Source: Citrobacter sp. MGH106
GTDB lineage: Bacteria > Pseudomonadota > Gammaproteobacteria > Enterobacterales > Enterobacteriaceae
DNA: 64,000 bases
Reading direction: 5' to 3'
Assembly: GCF_001037495.1 (NCBI RefSeq)
Contig: NZ_KQ089822.1
Location: 2,170,001-2,234,000 of the forward strand
The position numbers were made by a program, and so were the translations under genes. Below the pieces are notes generated by a model. That model was not told where the DNA came from and ran no database searches. It saw nothing but the letters and a program-made list of their open reading frames with translations. Below, piece by piece: positions 39,715 through 48,587 of the stretch; positions within the stretch are counted from its first letter, which is position 1, and each line of letters starts with the position of its first letter.

Positions 39715-40266
39715 AATTTCACTCCTGAAAGATGATTTGCGAAAGCTCCGGTGCAGCCGGGCTGACAAAACGGTGCAAATTAAGGGTGTTCAGAAGTAAT
39801 AAGGCAAAAACGATGCCAGATATTTTAAGCCCATTTAAAATCAATGAATTAGAAACAAATACAGGAATTCAACTGCAACACCTGGGCTCAAATGCCAGGT
39901 AAGTTGAACCACCATGAAACAGCGTTGCATTAGAAACGTGCAACACTTTGTATCGGTTGCAGCATCACAAACGGGGATAATGACAGTCGCTTTTTGAGTT
40001 CCTGCATTATTCCATCATTATTTTCGTCACTATTATTTATTTTCCTCGACGAAATAGCGTTAAAAACTTACCTTTCCGTCGAAATAATCACATAGTTCAG
40101 CCTTTGTTTAAGTTTGAATTGCTACTCTATATCCAAAATAATTTGAGTTGCTGGCAAGCGACAACTGAGCGAAGCCCCAGGTAACGTGAAGTATGGAGGG
40201 TATGGTTATAAACGAGGTGAAATTAAGGTAAGAGAGGAAACTCAAAAAGCAAAGGAGTAATTTAAT
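39715..40266. other. Intergenic region between urtA and mgtS
   Basis: This 550-base gap holds the urt promoter on the minus strand, the mgtS promoter on the plus strand and an inverted-repeat element (about 40128-40206). TGTTTA at 40105-40110 is one recognisable PhoP-type half site for mgtS; the second half site is poor. No protein gene is visible. Confidence 0.45.
40128..40206. repeat. Small intergenic inverted-repeat element (MITE-like)
   Basis: The left end TATATCCAAAATAATTTGAG and the right end, GTGAAGTATGGAGGGTAT, are imperfect inverted copies. They resemble the ends of a short palindromic element scattered in enterobacterial intergenic regions, which typically reads CCAAAATAATTCGAGTTGCA at one side and AACTTGAAGTATGACGGGTA at the other. 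This copy is short and diverged. Confidence 0.5.
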
Positions 40267-40362
40267 ATGTTAGGTAATATGAATATTTTCATGGCAGTTC
40301 TGGGAATTATTTTATTTTCCGGTTTTCTGGCCGCCTATTTTAGTCACAAATGGGATGATTGA
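40267..40362 (+). CDS. mgtS: Small membrane protein MgtS
   Basis: A 31-residue inner-membrane protein that is all one hydrophobic helix with a charged tail (FSHKWDD). It differs from E. coli MgtS (YneM) by a single residue, I for V at position 7 (from memory). In E. coli it is induced at low magnesium through PhoPQ, stabilises MgtA and modulates PitA. AAAGGAG lies about 13 bases upstream of the ATG. A strong terminator follows. Confidence 0.93.
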   Translation: MLGNMNIFMAVLGIILFSGFLAAYFSHKWDD

Positions 40363-40389
40363 TGAACGACGATAGTCCTGCACCGAACC

Positions 40390-40428
40390 GGCCCCTTGTA
40401 GCGTAACTGCACAAGGGGCCATTTTTTT
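40390..40428 (+). terminator. Rho-independent terminator of mgtS
   Basis: A perfect 10-base stem GGCCCCTTGT/ACAAGGGGCC with an 11-base loop, followed by seven Ts. Confidence 0.9.
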
Positions 40429-40468
40429 ACCCGCCACAGTCCAGTAAGAATTTTCCAGCGTAACAGGT

Positions 40469-40571
40469 AAAAAAAAACCGCCGGACAGACCAGCGGTAAA
40501 TGCTTGCATGGATAGATTTGTGTTTTGCTTTATACGCTATCAGGCGATTCCCTGCTGAGATAACGGATAGT
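40469..40571 (-). ncRNA. mgrR: MgrR small RNA (PhoPQ-regulated)
   Basis: On the minus strand a terminator-like hairpin (stem CCGCTGG/CCGGCGG) is followed by nine Ts, ending at 40469. About 100 bases upstream lies a plausible start. The segment around CTATCCATGCAAGCA matches my memory of E. coli MgrR, a 98-base Hfq-dependent RNA that represses eptB. GTTTA at 40606-40610 may be part of a PhoP site. It is convergent with mgtS, as I recall in E. coli. The 5' end is approximate. Confidence 0.7.
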
Positions 40572-40634
40572 CGTCTATGCTATCATTGACAACCCCAATG
40601 AAAGTTAAACGAAACGAAACTCCCCAGACAAAAC

Positions 40635-41561
40635 TCACTCTCTGACCCGTGGCATCAATCGATCGTTAGTCTCAACCAACCTGATTTGCTGATGTTGATC
40701 CATAAACATACAGCGATTCCTGCCAGTCTGCTTCCCTTCATACATCGCACTGTCCGCCCGCCCGAGAGCGATATCCAGCGTTTCCCCCTGGTGCACACGG
40801 GAGATACCTGCAGTCACAGTGATGCTCAGTTCGCCGTCAGGATATGAGATTTTTTTACCGCCAATTAAATGGCAAATACGTAATCCCGCCTGGCACGCTT
40901 GCTCATCAGTCTTCGTCCTGATAAGGATAATGAACTCTTCACCACCATAGCGATACGCGGTTTCATCATGACGTGTCCATACTTGTAGATTTGCAGCCAG
41001 ACTACGCAACACCATGTCGCCAACCAGATGACCATAAGTATCATTAACATATTTAAAACGGTCGATATCCAGCAATACGATGTACAAATTAAGTGGCTCA
41101 GCATCGAGCAACTGGCGGTCAAAAGTCTCATCAAGCATCCTTCTGCCGGGCAACCCGGTTAACACATCGATATTGCTACGAATATTGAGTAAATATATTT
41201 TATAGTCCATTACCGCAGACGTAAACGACAATAGCGCGTCCTGAAAGCTATCAAAATGCCATGAATGACTACGCTCTGCGACTATCGCCAATAGTAACTC
41301 TTTACCTAACGAGTGCATTTTTTCATGCGCGGATGTAATCCCGGCAATATAACTACAATCTCCATTATTTTGCGGCGCAGAATTATTTAACCATTGACCA
41401 AATTTGCAGGCACAATGCGCGTGAGACCCAGTAATGTCCAACTGCGTGACGTCAGACGATACGACGCAGCGGAACATTTTCACCAACCATTTGTAGTGAG
41501 CATCAATTGAATGATTGAGTTCCAGCAAAATTGTATCTATTTCCGGTGTTCTTTTTATCAT
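40635..41561 (-). CDS. dgcZ: Zinc-sensing diguanylate cyclase DgcZ
   Basis: A 308-residue cytosolic enzyme that makes cyclic di-GMP and so promotes poly-GlcNAc biofilm. The N-terminal CZB domain keeps the zinc ligands: His22, a cysteine in ACKFGQW, and two histidines in SAHEKMH. The GGDEF domain spans about residues 140-300, with the active motif RYGGEEF. It is a little longer than E. coli DgcZ (296) and more diverged in the CZB part. AAGGGAG precedes the ATG. Confidence 0.92.
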   Translation of the reverse strand: MIKRTPEIDTILLELNHSIDAHYKWLVKMFRCVVSSDVTQLDITGSHAHCACKFGQWLNNSAPQNNGDCSYIAGITSAHEKMHSLGKELLLAIVAERSHSWHFDSFQDALLSFTSAVMDYKIYLLNIRSNIDVLTGLPGRRMLDETFDRQLLDAEPLNLYIVLLDIDRFKYVNDTYGHLVGDMVLRSLAANLQVWTRHDETAYRYGGEEFIILIRTKTDEQACQAGLRICHLIGGKKISYPDGELSITVTAGISRVHQGETLDIALGRADSAMYEGKQTGRNRCMFMDQHQQIRLVETNDRLMPRVRE

Positions 41562-41713
41562 CTCGACTCCCTTCCCTGTGTGAGCACTTCAACAGAAACA
41601 GTTTAACGATAAAAAAGAAAACTTATGTAAACTTATTAATAGTAGTTAATATACCAACGTTAAAGTTAGCAGTGATACGGGCTGTTATTACACAGACTGT
41701 ATCACCCTCACGG

Positions 41714-42346
41714 CTATGCTTTTCTGAGGCTGGAGACTCTCAATTCCAGTTCTGAAATATCTCCAGATGATAATAGTGGTTGTAACTCTAGCAACCTTTC
41801 TTCTGGAATTTGATATAAATCAAGATCCCGTAATCGCTTAATATCATTTTCAGGAAATCGATATTTTATGATTTTTGCAGGATTGCCCCCAACGATTGCG
41901 TATGGAGGTACATCTTTGGTAACAACCGAACCAGCGGCCACTACGGCGCCTTCTCCAATGGTGACGCCAGGCATTATCATTGCTCGCATACCTAGCCAGC
42001 AACCATCCTGTAGTACGGTATCACCACGAAACTGGTAGGCATCCTTAATAGATTCCATAAAGGGATAAAGACTTATCCAGTCAAGCCGATGTGTACTGTT
42101 CCCCCCCATAAGAATAACGCTCTCCGCGCCAATACAGACAAAATTACCGATAATCAGCTTATCCAGATGGCCAAGAGGTTCCCAGCCTCTACTAACCTCA
42201 TCACCGAGCAGATATCGCACAACTGAATGTTCAAATCCTTTATCCCAACAGTCACTGTAATAGCTATGAGTCCCTTTGATACAAATATTTGGGTTAGTCA
42301 CTGTCTGATGAAGATATTCCATTCTTGACCAATGCTTTCCTGACAT
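41714..42346 (-). CDS. CatB/Vat-type O-acetyltransferase (xenobiotic acetyltransferase family)
   Basis: A 210-residue trimeric left-handed beta-helix acetyltransferase. Hexapeptide repeats run from about residue 100 to 165 (WLGMRAMIMPGVTIGEGAVV). The pattern THRLDW near residue 88 supplies the catalytic histidine region of CatB, and VGGNPAKIIK closes the helix. Chloramphenicol or streptogramin acetylation is a family activity; the real substrate is unknown. ATGs at 42388 and 42355 are in frame, but 42346 has AAGGA at the right distance and gives the usual CatB length. Confidence 0.85.
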   Translation of the reverse strand: MSGKHWSRMEYLHQTVTNPNICIKGTHSYYSDCWDKGFEHSVVRYLLGDEVSRGWEPLGHLDKLIIGNFVCIGAESVILMGGNSTHRLDWISLYPFMESIKDAYQFRGDTVLQDGCWLGMRAMIMPGVTIGEGAVVAAGSVVTKDVPPYAIVGGNPAKIIKYRFPENDIKRLRDLDLYQIPEERLLELQPLLSSGDISELELRVSSLRKA

Positions 42347-42582
42347 TTCCGTCATCCTTTTATACAGCGTTTTTAAAAAACAACGCAATTATGAATGGCC
42401 TCATTATATCTGATTGTCATGAGAGAAATCAGATGAGTCATCTGGCGGCTGACGAACCTGAAGCTGGTGGTTATCTGGCACAGAATAAAGTTGGGGGTTC
42501 TACTCCAGGTTTATCCGTAACATCAACAATCGCTATGGATTCGTGATATCGTTTTTTGCATAAACTAACAACGGAGACATGT

Positions 42583-42861
42583 ATGCGTGTCGACACAAAA
42601 GTAAGGATTTGTTCACTATGTTACCTGGTTTGTGCGTACGCTATCGTAGTTGTAGTCATGGCGTTGTTTGCTGATTTTGTTGTAGCGGGTGTAGCCATTG
42701 ATCTGTGGAGAGGCGAACTTACTGTCACTGATTACTTTGAGTTACGAAAACTACTTTTGCTCAAACTTTCAGGGCTGGGTGCAATAATCGGCTTTGTGGT
42801 ATGGTTTTTCTTCTACCGAAAGCAATCTCATCACGATCCGTTAGATAAATATTTCAAATAG
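42583..42861 (+). CDS. Small two-helix membrane protein, unknown
   Basis: A 92-residue protein with two hydrophobic segments, at about residues 10-38 (CYLVCAYAIVVVVMALFADFVV) and 60-80 (LSGLGAIIGFVVWFFFY), joined by a charged loop. The C-terminus is charged and probably cytosolic (RKQSHHDPLDKYFK). I do not recognise a family. The ATG at 42583 follows GGAGA at good spacing. It stands between the CatB-like gene (opposite strand) and the EIIB gene. Confidence 0.6.
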   Translation: MRVDTKVRICSLCYLVCAYAIVVVVMALFADFVVAGVAIDLWRGELTVTDYFELRKLLLLKLSGLGAIIGFVVWFFFYRKQSHHDPLDKYFK

Positions 42862-42988
42862 ACAAGGCTGCTGAAAAAACGCTGCTTTATCCTTCGCCTG
42901 TGATTATTGTCATGCAAACATGATCGAGAACGCATTTTCCGGTTATTACCGGGATTAGTGTGTGATCGGTTCCCTGAAGGACATAATC

Positions 42989-43303
42989 ATGAAAAAGTTA
43001 CTAATATGTTGCTTATTCGGAAATACAGCTAATTCTCTGGCAAAAAAAATGCAGAAAATAGCGAACGCACAAAACCACCAGATGATAATCAGCGCAGTTG
43101 GGCTGGATAATTTTGCCAGTGTGGCACCTGCATTCGACTGTTTTCTGGTTGCTCCCCACATCCAGTACAAACTCTCTGAGCTCAAAGCCGTTGTCGGTGA
43201 CTTACGCCCCATTGCTGTTATAGAAAGTCTTCCGTATGCCTCGCTGGACGGAGAGAAAGTATTAAGCTTTGTACTCGCTCATATGCCAGAGATGATCGAT
43301 TAA
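42989..43303 (+). CDS. PTS EIIB-like protein (lactose/chitobiose family), orphan
   Basis: A 104-residue cytosolic protein resembling phosphotransferase EIIB domains. The N-terminal strand and loop KKLLICCLFGNTANSLAKKM has the active-site cysteine position followed by a phosphate-binding loop and helix. Usual versions read C-x-x-G-(M/S)-S-T. No EIIC or EIIA gene is adjacent, so it may be a regulatory or leftover subunit. GAAGGA precedes the ATG at 42989. Confidence 0.72.
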   Translation: MKKLLICCLFGNTANSLAKKMQKIANAQNHQMIISAVGLDNFASVAPAFDCFLVAPHIQYKLSELKAVVGDLRPIAVIESLPYASLDGEKVLSFVLAHMPEMID

Positions 43304-43449
43304 ATTGTGCGGTCGACCATACACATCATGTATAGGTAATTTATCAACTTAAGCGCGGCACATTACCTTTATGTACGCCACTACGCCGGAAACACTCACC
43401 TCGCCCAGAACATACTGGACGAGGTTCGAGGGAGATTCCTGTAAATAAA

Positions 43450-43471
43450 AACCGGGGAGAATTCCCCGGTT
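43450..43471 (-). terminator. Rho-independent terminator of the autotransporter gene
   Basis: AACCGGGG pairs with CCCCGGTT; on the minus strand a TTTTT-rich tail follows. It starts ten bases after the stop codon. Confidence 0.85.
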
Positions 43472-43480
43472 AGCGCGGCA

Positions 43481-46400
43481 TTAAAAATTATACTTAATAC
43501 CCACCATGGCATTGGTGTCACTGTATCCTTTATCCCCCATCTGGGCGCCGACATTGCCCCACAGATTGACCCGAGGGTTAATCTGTCCTTCAACACCCAC
43601 TTTGACTTCGCCAATGTTGCGGGCGCCAGCCTGGTTGATGTGGACATTATCCATGTTCACGTTATAACTGCGCGTATTATGCAACCAGTTGGCTTCAATG
43701 AACGGCTCGAAAGTACGGTCTTTGTTGTCATCCATCGCATGATGGCTCTTCAGGTACGTACGAAGGCCCAGACGGGTTTGTACATTACCGTCGCCACCGC
43801 TGCTAACGCGGGTTCCATTGGCTTCGCGATGGTTGTCTGCTTTCACACCCATCCAGGTGGCCTGGGCTTGTGGCTGGATAAACCATTCATTAAGCGTCCC
43901 TTTGCTGCCAGCAAATTCGCCCAGTTTCTGGGTGTAACCCGTCTCCAGCGAGGCCGTAAAGCCTTTAGACTTGTAGGATTCGCTGGCCAGTTGCTGCCCG
44001 TTAACCTGGTTATTGAACCAGCTGTACTGAAGCCAGCTGTCCACATACAGCCCTGCTTTATCCGCATCGCTGGCGAACCAGGTGCCGTAAGCGCCAACGC
44101 TGTAACCGTTTATGGAACCTTTTGAATCATAACCCGTGACGGAAGAGCGGGTAGAACTGTGGTTATTACCGTAACCCGCCATCAGACCCAGGTGGCCTCT
44201 GTTCAGACCATCGGTTGACCACTGCGCAACATCGCCACCCAACTGTGCGACATAACTGTTGCTCTGTGTTTTCAACTGACCACTGCCATCACGCCAGTTA
44301 TTATGACTACCGACCTGGCGTAGCCACAGACTGGTAACTTTCTTCTCACCGGTCAGAGCATCAACGTACTGCGTTTCCCCCAGACGGTCGTGCAGACGGG
44401 TGTTGAATAACGTGTTCGCAGCCGCAATGTTTGCAAGATAGCTACCTGCTTCAGGGCGGTTAACATGTGTTTCATCAGAGGGGTCAACCGGCGGTGTTAC
44501 AGGATCAACGGGAGGGTCGACAGGGTCAACCGGCGGCTCTACGGGATCGACCGGTGGATCCACGGGGTCAACGGGAGGATCAATAGGGTCAACCGGTGGC
44601 ATTGTGTTGGTTAAATACCAGTTGCTGCTATTGTCGCCGGTACCGCGGACCAGTGAATAGTCATAAGCCCCGGCCACAATACGGCCCTTCTGAGTAAAGA
44701 TACCGTCAGATTTACCGCCTACGCTGATAATCTCGATGCCATTTAGCGTGTAGTCACCATTACCCCCGGCATTGGTGACGCTAACATCGGTATTACCCGA
44801 GGTATTGCCAGTAACCACTAACTTATCAGTTATTGAACTGTCATTGCCCAGCACGGTATTAAGCAGCAGGTGCCCGCCATTTCCCGTGTAGTTGCCATTC
44901 ACAGTCAGCGTGGTGCCTGCCACCGGTTTATATGCGGCGTCACGGTAACCTATCGTCACCGTGCCGCTGTTGTTCATGGAGCCGGTATGATAGTCGGTGA
45001 CAGCTGCATTAACGCCATCCTGGCCGAGTGTGATCCAACCACGGTTATCAACGTCGCCGCTGCCCAGGCCATCAGCAGATAACAACGTAATATTCCCGGA
45101 GTCATTGGTGGTGTTGGCGGTCATTCCCGCGCCACTACCGCTAATAATCACACGGGCACCTTTAGTCAGTATCAGTTGCCCATCACCCGTCAAATCACCA
45201 GCAATGGTTCTGCCCCCCCAACCGTCTGTCATGGTCAGGGTGCCCTGGTTAAAGTCCAGTACACTGCCGGCTTCTGTCACTATGTTTCGCAAGGACTGAG
45301 CATGGCCGTTCATGTCGAACTTGCTGCCGCTGTGAACGGTCAGCAAGTGAGTATCCCCCAGTACATTATCGTTGCCCATTTTCAGGGTACCGGCGACCAC
45401 ATCAGTATTACCTGTGTAGCTGTTAGCATTGTTAGATAAGCTCACGTCGGTGTCGGTGTCGATACGCAAATCCCCGGTACCGGTGATTTTAGCACTGAGA
45501 TCGGCGGCGTTGCCGGTGTTGCCTTCCGCATTCAGCGTCAGCGAATTGTCGCCCCTATTCACCAGTTCAAGCTCGACTAAGCCATAGTTAACATACAAGC
45601 CATCGCTATTATCGCCACTGGTCAGACGGTAATCGTAGGTAGCTTCAGCCGCGATATATCCGTTTCTTACAACAGTTGTGGTCACCTTATTTGAGATGAC
45701 TTTACCGTCCTGGTCGATAAGGGTGAGATTGCCGCCATTCCCGGTGACCTTCCCGTTAGCGCCGATCAGCTCAACCATTGTCCCTGTATTATCTTGCTGA
45801 AGCAGCGGTGCAACGGAGTTTGGCGTTTGCGGCTGGTTATCAAAGAATCCATCGTTGGTGATTTTGACCGTCCCACTACCGGTCAAATCGAGTTCATTAT
45901 TGGTCTCAATAACACGATCGCTGGTGGTAGTACCCGGCGAAACATCGCCAAATACCAGAGTACCGCCTTCAAAAACTAGCCCGCCAATATTTTGTGTTCC
46001 GGTACCAACGGTGGTGATATTCCCACTTCCGATATGCAGCGTCGCATTGGTGAGCGCGGTGGTATTGGTACTTTCCAGGGCGAAGTGGTCGTTTTTGAGA
46101 GTCACATCCCCGGCAAATTGATCGCCCGCCGCTGCGGTAAAGTTGAAATTTCCATTGTTGTTGTCGGCGATAAGAGCACCATCACCAACCAGTTTGTTAT
46201 CAAAATCAAATTTGCCTGTGGTTTGCGCGATCAGGGTGGCGCCGTTCGTAATATTGATTTCATCCGTGCCGAAATCGTCGTGAGTTGACGATGCGTTTTT
46301 ATCCGTCGTCACCGTACCGGTGATATTCCCGTTACTCCCCGCGTAAGGCTGGTTCGCACCCACGATGCGCACTTTACCGGAAACGATAGCGTGCTCATCG

Positions 46401-46636
46401 CCTGAAAGTGAATTTGAGAAAGACGAACCGTCGGTATAGACAATACCGCTTACGTCATGGGCGCTTACCCCGCCAGCAATAATCAGTAACGCCGGGGCAA
46501 TAATTAATGTACTTTTAATTCCGTTATAACTGGTTCCTTTAGAGAAAGAGCTTTTTACCTTCCCTTTTCCTAATTCTGAAACAACAGTCCACGCCATAAG
46601 TGAATGGTTCCAGACGATATTATAAATAGTATTCAT
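43481..46636 (-). CDS. Type V autotransporter, AIDA-like/pertactin-like adhesin
   Basis: The 1051-residue outer-membrane protein has an extended signal peptide (MNTIYNIVWNHSLMAWTVV, then a hydrophobic stretch ending about residue 59). The passenger is made of repetitive glycine/asparagine/threonine-rich beta-helix strands to about residue 670. A proline-rich spacer of PPVDP repeats (about residues 680-722) follows, then the AT linker RPEAGSYLANIAAANTLF and a barrel of about 270 residues ending in F. No serine-protease motif is visible, so an adhesin role is likely. It resembles the YdeK/MisL/ShdA group in layout only. Confidence 0.9.
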   Translation of the reverse strand: MNTIYNIVWNHSLMAWTVVSELGKGKVKSSFSKGTSYNGIKSTLIIAPALLIIAGGVSAHDVSGIVYTDGSSFSNSLSGDEHAIVSGKVRIVGANQPYAGSNGNITGTVTTDKNASSTHDDFGTDEINITNGATLIAQTTGKFDFDNKLVGDGALIADNNNGNFNFTAAAGDQFAGDVTLKNDHFALESTNTTALTNATLHIGSGNITTVGTGTQNIGGLVFEGGTLVFGDVSPGTTTSDRVIETNNELDLTGSGTVKITNDGFFDNQPQTPNSVAPLLQQDNTGTMVELIGANGKVTGNGGNLTLIDQDGKVISNKVTTTVVRNGYIAAEATYDYRLTSGDNSDGLYVNYGLVELELVNRGDNSLTLNAEGNTGNAADLSAKITGTGDLRIDTDTDVSLSNNANSYTGNTDVVAGTLKMGNDNVLGDTHLLTVHSGSKFDMNGHAQSLRNIVTEAGSVLDFNQGTLTMTDGWGGRTIAGDLTGDGQLILTKGARVIISGSGAGMTANTTNDSGNITLLSADGLGSGDVDNRGWITLGQDGVNAAVTDYHTGSMNNSGTVTIGYRDAAYKPVAGTTLTVNGNYTGNGGHLLLNTVLGNDSSITDKLVVTGNTSGNTDVSVTNAGGNGDYTLNGIEIISVGGKSDGIFTQKGRIVAGAYDYSLVRGTGDNSSNWYLTNTMPPVDPIDPPVDPVDPPVDPVEPPVDPVDPPVDPVTPPVDPSDETHVNRPEAGSYLANIAAANTLFNTRLHDRLGETQYVDALTGEKKVTSLWLRQVGSHNNWRDGSGQLKTQSNSYVAQLGGDVAQWSTDGLNRGHLGLMAGYGNNHSSTRSSVTGYDSKGSINGYSVGAYGTWFASDADKAGLYVDSWLQYSWFNNQVNGQQLASESYKSKGFTASLETGYTQKLGEFAGSKGTLNEWFIQPQAQATWMGVKADNHREANGTRVSSGGDGNVQTRLGLRTYLKSHHAMDDNKDRTFEPFIEANWLHNTRSYNVNMDNVHINQAGARNIGEVKVGVEGQINPRVNLWGNVGAQMGDKGYSDTNAMVGIKYNF

Positions 46637-47768
46637 AAATTTCAGCCATACCCTTCAGGTAGTTAAGATTTTGGTATGAGATTTTTCCCAAACCTATATA
46701 AGGTCAAGCTCCGTAGATGATATCGCCTGCATATGTGCTTAGTTGCATAATGAAAAAGGTAGCGCAGCCACCTTATAGGTAATACTTTCATTTTTTACAT
46801 TTACAGGAAGGGATACCTTCATAGGTCAGAATTAGAAGTGAATCAGTTAAGCATGCTCATTCCTGCATAGACAGCGGCACATGTTCAGAATGAATAGATT
46901 TTTAATCGCCCCCCGCAATAATAACCAAGGGGTAGTAACTCAGGACTCTGATATATTTCACACAGAACATTCTTAAATGAAAGTCATTAAACTACAGATA
47001 ACACTTTCACAACATACAAATGAATATCCTTACATTCTAATTCACGAAAAGTTAGCTAAACACAGGCACAAGTGCAGATTATGGCAAGCCATTTCTTGAT
47101 TTATCGAATAATAACGCCGCTCCATAATTATTCAAAGTTTAATCGGGATGATAATGACAATTTAGGATCTTTCCATACAAATGAAGCTTGACTCCTAAAA
47201 TCACCATTAGCGCGTGGCGTTTTACAAATTAATAATATCCTACCTCTTGCACGCCAATTCAGACAGCGTTTTAACGGGCTATCAGTAATCAATACTTTTG
47301 AATCAATAGAATCAAACTATTAATAACTTTCGGATATTCAGCACAACCAACCTTCAAATGAAACATTTAGTATTACTTTAGTTTTGATATTTGTTTTTTA
47401 CATTAAAATCAAATAGATATCACAGTATGATTTGTGACACATTAATTTGTTCAAATTGCAATCAACACAATATAACCAATTAAAAATCATAAGGTTATGC
47501 AACACTGCTTTTGAAATTAAAACTATTCAATCGTTGTTTTTATGATATTAATTTGCATTATGTGTTTTTTTTGTTTTTTATATGCAGCGAAATTAACGAG
47601 AAGCGTGTCATTGTTACGCCCTGCTCAACACTTATTGTTTCATTAGTTATTGTTTGGTAGCAAACCATTTGCAAGAGATATGTGGTGAACTACTTAGCTC
47701 TTAAGGAACTCACAAAGTGATACAGTAATTTGGGGGGACTTAGGTAATTTACGACTGTGAGTGCTGTT
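46637..47768. other. AT-rich 1.1 kb region between autotransporter and LuxR-type gene
   Basis: No gene is supported here. The DNA is strongly AT-rich with many A/T tracts, the kind of region H-NS binds. It must contain the divergent promoters of the autotransporter and the LuxR-type regulator. I saw no inverted-repeat element or remnant coding sequence that I could name. Confidence 0.5.
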
Positions 47769-48302
47769 ATGCGCATCATTACTGAAAATTTATATCTTCA
47801 TATAGGACTATCTTCGTTAGTTAAGAATGCATTCGATGAGAGCAAAACCAAGAGGCTTGTCTTTATAGATATCACATATCTGTCAGAGCTATCGGCTGCT
47901 GATTTTGACGGGTTTATTGTTTATATTACACCCAAAAAATATAACATTGGATGGAAGGAGTTGTTTTCAACTGAGGTTAAACAGGGAGAAACCATAGATA
48001 TGACAATGTCAGTGAAAGACATCAGGAAAAAGATTAATGCCTTAACTTGTGGCAGTAATGATGTTATTAACAGCGTTCAACATCGATATAGGTTATCAGA
48101 AAAGGAAGTCGCCACCATTCATGCTCTTGCCTGCGGCATCACTCCCGACACCTGCAGTCTACTTACTGGCAATAGCATTAAAACCATTAGCTCCCATAAA
48201 AGGAGTGCAATGACAAAGCTTGGGCTAAAAACCCAACAGGATCTTATTAACACCTTAAATTTATTAATCAAATATATGAAAATCATCCATACGATTGAAT
48301 AG
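47769..48302 (+). CDS. LuxR-family transcriptional regulator
   Basis: A regulator of about 177 residues. The C-terminal LuxR/GerE helix-turn-helix spans about residues 105-165 (LSEKEVATIHALACG; NSIKTISSHKRSAMTKL). The N-terminal part (IITENLYLHIGLSSLV) resembles the receiver-like domain of fimbrial and BglJ/RcsB-type regulators, without a clear phospho-acceptor set. The ATG at 47769 gives a natural N-terminus; a GTG at 47757 is also in frame. It is divergent from the autotransporter, which it may control (inference). Confidence 0.8.
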   Translation: MRIITENLYLHIGLSSLVKNAFDESKTKRLVFIDITYLSELSAADFDGFIVYITPKKYNIGWKELFSTEVKQGETIDMTMSVKDIRKKINALTCGSNDVINSVQHRYRLSEKEVATIHALACGITPDTCSLLTGNSIKTISSHKRSAMTKLGLKTQQDLINTLNLLIKYMKIIHTIE

Positions 48303-48587
48303 CCAGACTTATCAGCACCAGGCAACGAACCTCAAATCCGCCCTGTTTATGCCTTCCCGGTCCTTTATCGCCTGATTTGTGCGGCAAACTCTGATGGCCA
48401 TGTTTTCCTGATGGTCGATTTTGGCTGTTTTATATTCAGTCCCTGCCAGGGACTGAGTAATAGACTGGATGATGCGGCTCGCTAGTACGAATAACGACCG
48501 CTCTGTGAATCAGGTGAAGCTTTTGGGAACGAAATCCAGGACAAAACCGGGTTTTACACCCGGTTCTTCACTCTATTTGAACAAGCC
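48303..48587. other. Intergenic region between LuxR-type gene and dcp
   Basis: About 285 bases without a supported gene. It ends in the dcp terminator. GTCCCTG-CCA-GGGAC, near 48440-48456, is a short inverted repeat of unknown role. Confidence 0.4.
48545..48565 (-). terminator. Probable terminator of dcp
   Basis: AACCGGG and CCCGGTT pair around a 7-base loop; the minus-strand tail is TTG-rich and short. It lies 22 bases after the dcp stop. Confidence 0.65.

Noticed and set aside
44465..44605. Regularly repeated DNA that could look like a CRISPR or tandem array
   Set aside because: It is coding sequence for the PPVDP spacer of the autotransporter, with no unique spacers.
48303..48587. Possible remnant of a nuclease or transposase gene before dcp
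   Set aside because: Translations in the frames I checked gave no recognisable motif and contained stops.
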